Source: Opitutaceae bacterium UBA2377 | GTDB taxonomy: Bacteria > Verrucomicrobiota > Verrucomicrobiia > Opitutales > Opitutaceae | DNA length: 37,079 nt | Direction of reading: 5' to 3' | NCBI GenBank assembly: GCA_002344205.1 | Contig: DDSZ01000009.1 | Span: 255 to 37,333 of the forward strand | Shown: one piece after another, positions 14,205-21,800 of the stretch | Layout of the letters: the number at the start of each line of letters is the position of its first letter | How positions within the stretch are numbered: the stretch's first letter is position 1 | Position numbers and translations under genes: made by a program | Notes under the pieces: model-generated | Database searches by the model: none | The model's input: only the letters and a program-made list of their open reading frames with translations | Told to the model about the DNA's origin: nothing

Positions 14205-17012
14205 TCAGAACTTATATTGCACGCCAAAGTTATATTGCGTGCCGTAGTAAGTGACGCTGGTCGGATTGCGGCGGTCGCCTTGGAATTGCACCGTCGGCGT
14301 GTCCGTAAGGTTCTTCACATTGAGGAAGAGGGTGTAGTTGCGCCGGAAGGAATACTTGGCGGCAAGATCCCAGATCTTCGAGGCGGCGTTGTAGCTGTCG
14401 AGGGCAGCCCGGCCGCCGACGGATTCCAAGCGCTCGGGGAGTTCGTTGTAGGAAACCCGAATGCTCAGCGGGCCCGCGGCATAGGAGACGATGGCGTTGA
14501 AGATGTAGTCCGGTGCATTGACGAAAGGCAGGCTGTCGTTGGGCCGGTTGGGGTAGCGGCCCTCGGAGTCCAACCAGGTGTAGTTGAGATCCACGCCAAG
14601 ATTGCCGAGGAAGCCGGGAAGGAACTTGAGTTGCTGGGACCAGACGAGTTCCAAGCCCGTGATATCGCCACCATCGCCATTGACGCGGGAGCGCTCGTCC
14701 ACGCCGTCGGCGGCGATGCGACTGGAGGCAAAAACGAACTTCTCAATTTCCTTTTTGAAAAGGCCGGCGGAGAGCACACCCAGCGGCGGCAGGTAATACT
14801 CGACGCTGACATCGTAGTTCAGCGACTCGGCGGGTTCGAGGTTTGGATTGCCGATGACGCGCTGGTTGATCTGCGCATTCTCTTGCACGGAGGGAATCAG
14901 GTCGCCCGGGGGCGGACGGGAGAGTGCCTTTGTCACCGCGGCCCGGGTAATCAGCCGGCCGTTCATCGCCCGATGCCGGGCGTGGAGACCGGGCAGAAGG
15001 TTGTCGTAACGGTTGCCATCGGAGACGCGGGTGACGCTGACCACCTGACCGCCACTGGTGACCACGCGGTTGGCGCGGCTGCCGGTTTCGGTCTGTTCCC
15101 AGCGCAGGCCGGCCAGCAAATCGAGCGCGCCGATGGTGGCGGAACCCTGCACGTAGGCGCCCAGGATGTCCTCGGCGCTTTCGAAGTCGGCGTTGGCCTT
15201 GGTTTCGTCCGTGAACAGCACGGCGGCGGCGTTTTGGGTGAGGTTGCCGGGATTGTTTACCAGATAGCGGTATTTCTTCCAATCGGGGTAAAACCCGAGC
15301 AGCACGGCATTGCCGTTGGCCGCGCCCATGAATCCGGGGGTGGCGTGATATTCGATGAGGTCAACCGTCGGGATGCCGGTGAGACCGGAGTAGCGCACCG
15401 TGAGCGGTTGGGCTTGGGAGGAATCCTTCTGGGTGTAGCGAATGCCCGCTTTCAGAGTCCACGGCACCGTGCCGGCGTTGAACTCGCGCTTCAGATTGGC
15501 ATCGTAGGACCATTCATCCTCGACCCGGGGCACTTGGTTCGAGTCAACCTGGCGAAAGGCAAGGCCGGCGGGGTTGTTGACGTTAACGGCGTTGTCCACC
15601 CGGAAGGAGGGAAAGTCCGGGGTCGAGCGATCGTAGGTGAGGTTCACGCCGTTGAACGAGTTTACGATCTGGATCGTGGCGGGGTAGTCCTTCTTGGCCT
15701 TTGACCAGGCGGTGCGGAAATCGAGATCCCAGTCGCCGACCTGGTGGGTGCCGCCGAGGACATACATCTGGAAGACGTTTTTCGGCTCGCGGTAGAAGGC
15801 GAAGGCATCAACGCGGCCGCCGGTGCTTGAAACCACATCACCGTTTCGCGCGGTCACGGCGGCGGGGTTGGGTCGCCAGTCGGTGCCGTAATGGTTGAGG
15901 AAGCGGTAGTCGTAATTGTAGAGGGCCTTGGCAAACAGCGTGGTGCCGCTGCCCGGCCGGTAGTCGAGGGCCAGGCCGGCGCCCACCTTGTCCTTCACCT
16001 CATAGCGGTCGTAGTAGAGCGTCCGGTTGATGGTGCGGGTGTTGTCGGCGGCGGTGGTGTAGGCGGTCTGCGCGACATCATAGCCGCGCTGATCGTGGAA
16101 GTAGGCGAAGGAGGTGAGGAAGCCGAACTGCTTGTTCGCGCCGAAGGTGTCGCCAAAGTTGAAACTGGCCTGGCGGTTCCAATTTCCACGCAGGTCATTG
16201 TAGGTCGTGCCAACATCGCCCTCGATGATGCGGTCCGCGGAGTCGTAGGCGGTCTTGGTCACCAGATTAACGACGCCGCCGATCGCATCGGAAGGGAAGT
16301 CCGGCATCTGGGCCTTGATGACCTCCATGCTGGCAAGCATGTTGGAAGGGAAACTGTCGAGCGCGATGTCGCGGTTGCCGTCCACGTTGGTCATGCGCAG
16401 GCCGTCCACGGTCACGGTGTTGTATTGCGGAGCAAGCCCGCGGATGGTCGCGGTGCGCTGCACGCCGGCGCGCGTCTCGACGGAGACGCCCGGCAGGCGC
16501 ACGAGGGCATCGCCGATGTTGCCCTCGCGGATCTGACCGAGCGCGTCGGAGGACACGACGGTGCGGAGGGTGGGGGCGTTGCGCTGGAGGTTGATGGCCG
16601 CAGCCTGGCCTTCAACGCGGGCGGCGACCTGGAGTTCGCCAAGCATGAAGACCTCGGTCTCGAGCGCTGCGTCGGCACGGGCGACGCCGCCGGCGGCGAC
16701 CGCCACGGAAAGCGTGGTGTCATCCAAGCCCTCGTAACTCACACGGAGGGTATATTCGCCCGCCGGGATGCCGGTGAGGAGATACTGACCTTCACGGGCG
16801 GTGGCGACGGTGCGGTTGAGCTCGATGATGCGGATCACGGCACCTTCGAGGTAGGAGCCGGTGGCCTTGTTGCTGACGCGGCCGGTCAGGCTGCCCGTGG
16901 CGGCGGTTTGGGCCACGGCCGAGACCGGTGACAGGACAGAGACGGCCGCAGGCAGCGCCAGGGCGAGAATAAGCGCCCAACGGCGCGGACGACGTAACAG
17001 GTGGGAAGACAT
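14205..17012 (-). CDS. TonB-dependent outer-membrane receptor
   Basis: A 935-residue outer-membrane active-transport protein. A signal peptide (hydrophobic core WALILALALPAAVSVL, cleavage near AVAQ-T at about 36) is followed by a carboxypeptidase-regulatory-like domain (about 40-120: GSLTGRVSNKATGSYLEGAV, EYTLRVSYEG). Next come the plug (about 145-255: IGDALVRLPGVSVE, RGLAPQYNTVTVDG, AIGGVVNLVTK) and a 22-strand-type barrel ending in the C-terminal Phe of VQYKF. Receptors with this front end usually import glycans or other large ligands. Here the gene follows a triple Pho-box-like repeat and the phnDCE cluster, so an organophosphorus ligand is an alternative. Energy would come from TonB-ExbBD elsewhere. 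It has its own terminator. Confidence 0.93.
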   Translation of the reverse strand: MSSHLLRRPRRWALILALALPAAVSVLSPVSAVAQTAATGSLTGRVSNKATGSYLEGAVIRIIELNRTVATAREGQYLLTGIPAGEYTLRVSYEGLDDTTLSVAVAAGGVARADAALETEVFMLGELQVAARVEGQAAAINLQRNAPTLRTVVSSDALGQIREGNIGDALVRLPGVSVETRAGVQRTATIRGLAPQYNTVTVDGLRMTNVDGNRDIALDSFPSNMLASMEVIKAQMPDFPSDAIGGVVNLVTKTAYDSADRIIEGDVGTTYNDLRGNWNRQASFNFGDTFGANKQFGFLTSFAYFHDQRGYDVAQTAYTTAADNTRTINRTLYYDRYEVKDKVGAGLALDYRPGSGTTLFAKALYNYDYRFLNHYGTDWRPNPAAVTARNGDVVSSTGGRVDAFAFYREPKNVFQMYVLGGTHQVGDWDLDFRTAWSKAKKDYPATIQIVNSFNGVNLTYDRSTPDFPSFRVDNAVNVNNPAGLAFRQVDSNQVPRVEDEWSYDANLKREFNAGTVPWTLKAGIRYTQKDSSQAQPLTVRYSGLTGIPTVDLIEYHATPGFMGAANGNAVLLGFYPDWKKYRYLVNNPGNLTQNAAAVLFTDETKANADFESAEDILGAYVQGSATIGALDLLAGLRWEQTETGSRANRVVTSGGQVVSVTRVSDGNRYDNLLPGLHARHRAMNGRLITRAAVTKALSRPPPGDLIPSVQENAQINQRVIGNPNLEPAESLNYDVSVEYYLPPLGVLSAGLFKKEIEKFVFASSRIAADGVDERSRVNGDGGDITGLELVWSQQLKFLPGFLGNLGVDLNYTWLDSEGRYPNRPNDSLPFVNAPDYIFNAIVSYAAGPLSIRVSYNELPERLESVGGRAALDSYNAASKIWDLAAKYSFRRNYTLFLNVKNLTDTPTVQFQGDRRNPTSVTYYGTQYNFGVQYKF

Positions 17013-17146
17013 GGGCTATGGATTTCTGGTGTTTGGTCGCCCCGGCCCGCGCGAATTTTTCACCGCGGTGGCGGAGCGTATCCCGAATCGTCGCGGATGG
17101 CGACCCCGTCAATCCCGACCACCGCCGGTCACCATAAAGTTGCAAA

Positions 17147-17175
17147 GGTGACGGCCGGGTGACGTTCAGGTGACA
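17147..17175 (-). promoter_or_regulatory. Predicted Pho box (three 11-bp direct repeats)
   Basis: On the minus strand GTCACC occurs three times with exact 11-bp steps (plus-strand hexamers at 17147, 17158 and 17169). The first copy is preceded by T, giving TGTCACC. PhoB-type regulators bind direct TGTCA-like half-sites spaced 11 bp apart. The box lies about 135-165 bp upstream of the receptor ATG, and an A/T-rich ACTTTATGG follows it by 6 bases, a possible -10 region. Confidence 0.65.
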
Positions 17176-17197
17176 AAAGTATCCTTTATTAGGATAC
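17175..17197 (-). terminator. Probable intrinsic terminator of phnDCE
   Basis: On the minus strand GTATCCT pairs with AGGATAC around the loop AATAA and is directly followed by TTTT. It lies 22-44 bp after the phnE stop and abuts the Pho box, separating the importer transcript from the receptor promoter. A perfect GC palindrome (GGCCGGCGCCGGCC, 17203-17216) sits just before it. Confidence 0.6.
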
Positions 17198-17218
17198 GAA
17201 CAGGCCGGCGCCGGCCGC

Positions 17219-18016
17219 TCAGATCAGCCGCTTCCGGAGGAAGGATGAAGCCTGCTCACAGCCGATCACGACGATGAGGATGAGCAGGATGATGGTGAGG
17301 GCCTGCGGATATTGGAAAAGATTCATGGCGGAACGCAGCTCCACGCCGATGCCCCCGGCACCGACCAAGCCGAGCACGACGGCGGCGCGCACCGATTTTT
17401 CAACGGCGTAGAGGCTGGTGGCGACAAACGATGGAAAGGCCTCCGGGATGATGGCGCCGCAGATGATGCCCGTGCGGCCGGCGCCGGTGGAGGCGAGGGC
17501 CTCCGCCGGTCCCGGCCGGATCTCCTCAATGCGCTCCGAAAAAAAGCGGGCGCAAAAGCCCATCGTGTCGGCCACGATGGCCAGAATGCCTGCGAGCGGA
17601 CCGAACCCCACCGCCACGAGGAATACCATGGCCCAGACGAGGTCGGGAATGGTGCGAAAAACCGCAATGATCAGCCGGGAGGCCGTGCGCACGACGGGAT
17701 GCGGACTGGTATTGCGGGCGGAAAGCACCGCCACCGGCAGGCTGAGGATCACGCCAAGGCCGACCCCGACAAAGGCCATGAGCAGGGTTTCATGCATGGC
17801 TATGGCCAGCGGTCCGATGCGGCTGAAATCGGGCGGAAAGGCCTGGCCAAGAAACTGGCCGAGATTGGTCAGGCCGGTGCCCAAGCGTTGGGGCGTGACC
17901 TGCGCCTGACCCAGCCCTTGCAGCAGGAAGGCGGCGAGCAGGACAATGGCGGCCCAGGTCCAGACGGAAAGTCTCGGACTGCGCGGCGGAGGGAGCGGAG
18001 CCGGGGACTCAGACAT
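17219..18016 (-). CDS. phnE: Phosphonate-type ABC transporter permease
   Basis: A 265-residue inner-membrane permease of the BPD (MetI-like) superfamily, probably acting as a homodimer with PhnC. It has about six helices. The cytoplasmic EAA loop, which docks onto the ATPase, is EALASTGAGRTGIICGAI followed by PEAFP. The conserved FRTIPDLVWAMVFLVAVGFGP and DTMGFCARFFSE are typical of PhnE rather than of other permeases. ATG 18016 gives the family length; the longer frame to 18193 overlaps the ATPase gene. Its start overlaps the phnC stop by 8 bp, so translation would be coupled. With phnC frameshifted upstream, coupling and transporter activity are both doubtful in this copy. Confidence 0.9.
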   Translation of the reverse strand: MSESPAPLPPPRSPRLSVWTWAAIVLLAAFLLQGLGQAQVTPQRLGTGLTNLGQFLGQAFPPDFSRIGPLAIAMHETLLMAFVGVGLGVILSLPVAVLSARNTSPHPVVRTASRLIIAVFRTIPDLVWAMVFLVAVGFGPLAGILAIVADTMGFCARFFSERIEEIRPGPAEALASTGAGRTGIICGAIIPEAFPSFVATSLYAVEKSVRAAVVLGLVGAGGIGVELRSAMNLFQYPQALTIILLILIVVIGCEQASSFLRKRLI

Positions 18017-18789
18017 GGGCAGGCTCAGTTTGAGTGGAATAGAGAAAATCGAACGAGGCGGTGCCGGCTTCGCGGGCGGGCACATCCAACACCATGCGGC
18101 CCTGCTGGAGACCGATGATACGCCCACCATATTCCCGGGCGAGATCGAGATGGTGCAAGGTGCAGATGACCGTGAGGCCGCGCTCGCGGGCAACCGCCCA
18201 AAGCAGGTTCATGACGTCACGACCGGCCTTGGGGTCGAGACTGGCAATGGGCTCGTCGGCCAGGACGATCTCCGGATCCTGCATGCATGAGCATGCGGGC
18301 GATGGCGACACGTTGCTGCTGGCCGCCGGAGAGGGTGTCGGCACGTTGCGCGGCCTTGTCGGCAAGATTGACGCGGTCGAGACAAGCCATCGCTTCCTGC
18401 CGCAACGCGGCGGAGGCGAGCAGCGCCGTGGTGCGGAGCAGCCCGTGCCGGCCCATGGCGCCGAAGAGCACGTTTTGAAATGCACTCATGCCGGGCACCA
18501 GGTTGAAGCGTTGGAATACCACGCCGATTCGGCGCCGGCAGCGGCGGAGGTCGGTGCGTGAGGCCGTGGTGAGATCGAGTCCGTCGATGCACACCCGGCC
18601 GGCCGTGGGCCGCTCAAGCAGATTGAGGCAGCGCAGCAGGGTGGATTTGCCGGAGCCGTTGGGGCCGAGGAGAATTACCACTTCGCCGCGGGTGACGGTG
18701 AGGTTGACGCCCTGCAGGGCCCGCGGGCCGTCACGGTAGTGTTTCTCAAGCGACTCGACGGCGATGAGGGACGGAAGCGTGGCGCTCAT
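18009..18789 (-). pseudogene. phnC: Phosphonate-type ABC transporter ATPase, frameshifted
   Basis: Encodes the nucleotide-binding subunit of the importer, but in two frames. From ATG 18789, residues 1-168 carry Walker A (GPNGSGKST, 42-50), the Q-loop Gln93 and the signature LSGGQQQR (153-160). After IARMLM the frame goes into an unrelated tail and stops at 18217. The rest continues in another frame: MQDPEIVLADEPIASLDP (Walker B), HH of CTLHHLDL (H-loop), and a stop at 18009. The joint contains CATGCATG at 18282-18289; removing one 4-bp copy gives an intact 258-residue PhnC. So this is a 4-bp tandem duplication. It may be a true mutation or a sequencing/assembly error. The first ATG overlaps the phnD stop in ATGA. 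Confidence 0.9.
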
Positions 18790-19652
18790 GGCAACGGAAG
18801 GCCGAGGATACGATAACCCTCGCGGATCACGTCGTAGTCGCTGTCCTGCACCGCCACGAAGCGCGAGCCGGCGTAGCGATCGCGCCGGGTCGAGCCAAGG
18901 ATGGCTTCCATGAGCGGTTCCCCGTGGGCCAAAATTTGTTGCCGGAGCCCGGCGACAAATGCTTCGGAAAGCGTGGCACCGGCCAGAATAAGATCGTTCG
19001 GCATGGCCTCGCTTTGGGCGATGATGCGATAGGTGCCCGGGCCGAAGCGCTTGATCAACTGCTCGTAATCCCGCACGCCGCTGCCCAACGCATCCACATC
19101 CCCGGTGACGAGTGCCTCCAGCCGCGCGCCGTCCAACAGCAGGATTTTCACGTCCCGATCCACATCGAGCCCGGCGCGGTGCAGCATCCAGACCGGCACG
19201 ATGTGGCCGGTGGTGGAGCCGGGGTCTTTCATGGCAATTTTTCGGCCCTTCAAGTCGGAGAGCGATTGGATTGGACTGTCGGCTTTCACCACGAAGACCG
19301 TATGATACTGCGGACGTTCAATACCTACGACCGGCCGCACCGGCAGGCGCGAAGCGATGGCCGCATACTCGGAGGGACCGGCGAGGATGAGGTCCACCTG
19401 CTTGAATTGCAGGGCGGTGACCGCGGCGGTGCGGTTGCTGACCGGGAAGAACTCGACCTTCACGCCGGTAAGTTTTTCCAGCTCTGCCACAAAGGGGCCG
19501 TAGGCCCGGGAGAGATCTTCCATGCCTTCGATGCCGGTGTCGGCGAGCCGGATGACCTTGGGGCTATCGCCGGTTTCGGGCTCCGCGCGGCGTGAGCAGG
19601 CGGTGAGCAGGAAAACCGCACAGGCCAGAATTAAGGTTGAACGCAGTGACAT
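18786..19652 (-). CDS. phnD: Phosphate/phosphite/phosphonate-binding lipoprotein
   Basis: A 288-residue periplasmic substrate-binding protein, anchored as a lipoprotein: signal MSLRSTLILACAVFLL with lipobox LTAC and modified Cys19. The mature part has the PhnD-family order: LTGVKVEFFPVSNRTAAVTA, VDLILAGPSEYAA, GRKIAMKDPGSTTGHIVP and VDALGSGVRDYE. The DPGSTTG motif forms the phosphorus-oxyanion pocket. Homologues bind phosphonates such as 2-aminoethylphosphonate, phosphite or hypophosphite, and the exact ligand cannot be told. ATG 19652 is preferred over upstream starts because it begins the signal peptide. No C-P lyase or phosphite dehydrogenase gene is in the window. The stop overlaps the phnC start. 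Confidence 0.92.
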   Translation of the reverse strand: MSLRSTLILACAVFLLTACSRRAEPETGDSPKVIRLADTGIEGMEDLSRAYGPFVAELEKLTGVKVEFFPVSNRTAAVTALQFKQVDLILAGPSEYAAIASRLPVRPVVGIERPQYHTVFVVKADSPIQSLSDLKGRKIAMKDPGSTTGHIVPVWMLHRAGLDVDRDVKILLLDGARLEALVTGDVDALGSGVRDYEQLIKRFGPGTYRIIAQSEAMPNDLILAGATLSEAFVAGLRQQILAHGEPLMEAILGSTRRDRYAGSRFVAVQDSDYDVIREGYRILGLPLP

Positions 19653-19714
19653 CCATGGCACGGAACGGAGCGCGGCGGTGGGCGTGAAGCCGATTCGCGC
19701 GGCGAACCGCAAAT

Positions 19715-19731
19715 GTAACCCCGGCGTAACA
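19715..19731 (-). promoter_or_regulatory. Possible weak Pho box upstream of phnD
   Basis: On the minus strand GTTAC occurs twice with an 11-bp step (19730 and 19719), reading TGTTAC then GGTTAC. It lies 63-79 bp upstream of the phnD ATG. The spacing is right for PhoB but the core differs from the triple repeat at 17147-17175, and the site is also nearly palindromic, so another regulator is possible. Confidence 0.35.
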
Positions 19732-19764
19732 TTGCGCGGCGCCGCCGTGGGACCGGACGAAAAA

Positions 19765-20850
19765 TCAATCGTGCAGTTTCAGCCGGCGGATGCAGAGGTC
19801 CTGCAGGACGGCGGTGCCGCGGCCGCCGCAGCAGTAGGCGAGCAGGACGGCGTCGCCGGTGCGGTGGATGGCCGTGTAGCAGAAACCGCGGGCCGGGTCG
19901 TCCTCGATGACGAGCGGCTGGCTCCAGGAGGCGCCTTCGTCATGGCTGAAGGCCGCGACGAGCGGAGTGCGGCCCCAACTGGAACTTTCGGCGTAAGTTT
20001 TTTCCTGATGCACGGCGGCGCCGAGCGCGGAGGGGTCGTTCCAGACGGCCAGCCAGAGCGGCTCGGTGCGCGAGCCGAGATTTTTGACCGAGAGCGGGCT
20101 GCACGGGGAAGTGAAGCGGGACGGGCGCGGCTCGCTCCAGGTTTCGCCGCCGTCGCGGGATTCGAATTCCCATTGCTGCCCCACGCTGGTGCGGGCCCAG
20201 CCGTAGAGCGAGCCGTCTCGCCGTTCGATGAGGCCCGGCTCCTGCAGGCCGGATTCGACGGCCGCGGACACGCGCAGCCGCTGCTGGCTTTCCCGCCAGG
20301 TGACGCCGTCGTCGTCGGACAGGAAAAACCGGCCCTCGGCGTGGGCCTCGATAGCGAAGTCATCCGGATCGGCCGGGTTTTTTGGGCGATGCCAGGCAGC
20401 CGGGATGATGAGCCGGCCGGATGAGAGACGCTGGATACGGTCGTTGTTGACGACAAAGTAGCCGACCGAGGGTGCGCAGCAGGCCGCTTCGCTCCAGGTT
20501 GCGCCCTCGTGGGCCGAGGTGCGCAGGCAGGGGCGGCAGTCGCGGGCGGAATTCTTGCGCAGGTAAAAAAGCGCGATGCGCCCGTCGGCCAGGCGCAGCA
20601 GGGAGACGCTCATGACATTGCAGCCGCCCTCGTTGGCGACGAGGATGCGGTCCTCGGCGGACCAGGTGCGGCCGCCGTCGGCGGATTCGCGGACGGCGAT
20701 GACGGCAAGGGCGTGATCCTGCCAGCTGTCGCCGAGGTAGTGCGAGTAGGCGAAGAGGATGCGCCCGTCTTGGAGGGTGAGAAAAGCGCCCTCGGAATTG
20801 CGGGGGTGGCCCGGGCGGGCGGGCAATTCAAGGACCAGGGCGGAATCCAT
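19765..20850 (-). CDS. Sialidase-fold (BNR/Asp-box) protein
   Basis: A 361-residue six-bladed beta-propeller protein of the sialidase superfamily. Five Asp boxes (S-x-D/E-x-G-x-T/S-W) are visible, ending at Trp63, Trp119, Trp175, Trp228 and Trp299. The family also shows conserved EGAFLTLQDGRI, GRLIIPAAWH and LQEPGLIERRDGSLYGWAR, the last being typical of bacterial exo-acting sialidase-like proteins. Whether it cleaves sialic acid is uncertain: no sialic-acid catabolic genes are nearby and no signal peptide is present, so it may act on another glycoside in the cytosol. It stands alone, 112 bp before phnD and 57 bp after the response regulator stop. Confidence 0.85.
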   Translation of the reverse strand: MDSALVLELPARPGHPRNSEGAFLTLQDGRILFAYSHYLGDSWQDHALAVIAVRESADGGRTWSAEDRILVANEGGCNVMSVSLLRLADGRIALFYLRKNSARDCRPCLRTSAHEGATWSEAACCAPSVGYFVVNNDRIQRLSSGRLIIPAAWHRPKNPADPDDFAIEAHAEGRFFLSDDDGVTWRESQQRLRVSAAVESGLQEPGLIERRDGSLYGWARTSVGQQWEFESRDGGETWSEPRPSRFTSPCSPLSVKNLGSRTEPLWLAVWNDPSALGAAVHQEKTYAESSSWGRTPLVAAFSHDEGASWSQPLVIEDDPARGFCYTAIHRTGDAVLLAYCCGGRGTAVLQDLCIRRLKLHD

Positions 20851-20907
20851 GCCGAGCAGGACTAGCCCCGGCCGCCGGGATGTCCATCCGGGATGCTGCG
20901 CGCGCTG

Positions 20908-21306
20908 CTAAAGCGTGGAAATCACCGTGCGCAGAACCAGCGGTGGCACGGGTTTGGCGAGCACGCAATCGACCCGCAGGCCGGCGTAGGCTTCCTCGGT
21001 TTCCGGCGTCAGCGCGGCGCTCAGCACGAGGATGCGGCCGCGAAAGCCGATCGAGCGCAGCGCGGTGACGAGTTCGACGCCGTTCATCACCGGCATGTCG
21101 TGGTCGGTGATCACAAAATCAAAACTGTGCGGCTCGGCGACGACCAGCTCCAGCGCCTCGAGGCCGTTGGCGGCGCAGGTGAGCGCGTGGCCGTCGCCGG
21201 CCAGGACGACTTCCATGAGTTCGCGCATGGACGGAAAATCCTCGACGTAAAGAAAGCGGCGTTGCCGCGGACCGTTGGCCAGGAAGGATGAAGTCAGGGG
21301 AGACAT
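20908..21306 (-). CDS. Single-domain response regulator (CheY-like)
   Basis: A 132-residue protein with only a receiver domain. The acidic pair is Glu22-Asp23, the phospho-acceptor is Asp68 (VITDHDMPVMNG), the switch residue is Ser96 and the conserved Lys is Lys118 (LAKPVPP). With no output domain it probably works by protein contact, as CheY or Spo0F do. No sensor kinase is adjacent; the nearest is the cyclic-nucleotide-domain kinase at 33402-34493, and a link between them is only a guess. ATG 21306 is used; an in-frame GTG 10 codons upstream is possible. Confidence 0.9.
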   Translation of the reverse strand: MSPLTSSFLANGPRQRRFLYVEDFPSMRELMEVVLAGDGHALTCAANGLEALELVVAEPHSFDFVITDHDMPVMNGVELVTALRSIGFRGRILVLSAALTPETEEAYAGLRVDCVLAKPVPPLVLRTVISTL

Positions 21307-21392
21307 GGCAGCACGCGATGAAGCGATGTTGCCCACCGACCCGCGGGAGCCAAGCCGGGTTCTGCCAAAAAAATGTTAAGATGCGGGCCGGC

Positions 21393-21788
21393 TCAGGCCG
21401 CCGGGGGCGCGATGGGCCGGGCGCGCTCGCAGAGCTGCAGCGGCACGCCCCAGGGGTCGCGCAGCATCACGAGCAGCGAGCCGTCGGGCTGGGGCTCGTC
21501 GCGCAGAAGCTTGGCGCCGGCCTTCACGAGCCGGCTGCATTCGCCGCGTGCATCGGCCGCCACGACCGCGAGATGGAAGCACAGCGGGTGCGCGGCGGCA
21601 TAGTCGGGCACCGGGGCGGCGGGGTTGGAGTAAAACTCCACGATTACCCGGCCGGTGTCGTCGGCGAGGAAGTGCGTGAAGGGCGATTCCTCGCGGCGGT
21701 GCACGACGCGGAACCCGAGGTGTTCGACATACCAGGCGGCCACGGCGCGGGCATCGGTGACGTTGAGGGCGAAGTGTTCGAATTGCAT
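21393..21788 (-). CDS. VOC-family protein (glyoxalase fold)
   Basis: A 131-residue single-domain VOC protein. The front FEHFALNVTDARAVAAWYVE supplies a His, PLCFHLAVVAAD a second His, and the last strand VMLRDPWGVPLQLCERA ends with Gln rather than the usual Glu at the third ligand position. With that substitution metal binding may be weaker, so a binding rather than a catalytic role is possible. It differs clearly from the tandem VOC pair at 4228-5011. It ends 86 bp before the response regulator start and begins 12 bp after the SLC13 transporter stop, so co-transcription with the transporter is likely. Confidence 0.85.
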   Translation of the reverse strand: MQFEHFALNVTDARAVAAWYVEHLGFRVVHRREESPFTHFLADDTGRVIVEFYSNPAAPVPDYAAAHPLCFHLAVVAADARGECSRLVKAGAKLLRDEPQPDGSLLVMLRDPWGVPLQLCERARPIAPPAA

Positions 21789-21800
21789 GGGATGGTGGGG

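Noticed and set aside
17061..17070. Palindrome CACCGCGGTG in the receptor leader
   Set aside because: A 10-bp GC palindrome is expected by chance at this GC content, and it has no partner copy near other promoters in the window.
18217..18485. Programmed ribosomal frameshift in phnC
   Set aside because: The joint has no slippery heptamer or following pseudoknot, and PhnC is not known to use frameshifting. A plain 4-bp duplication explains it.
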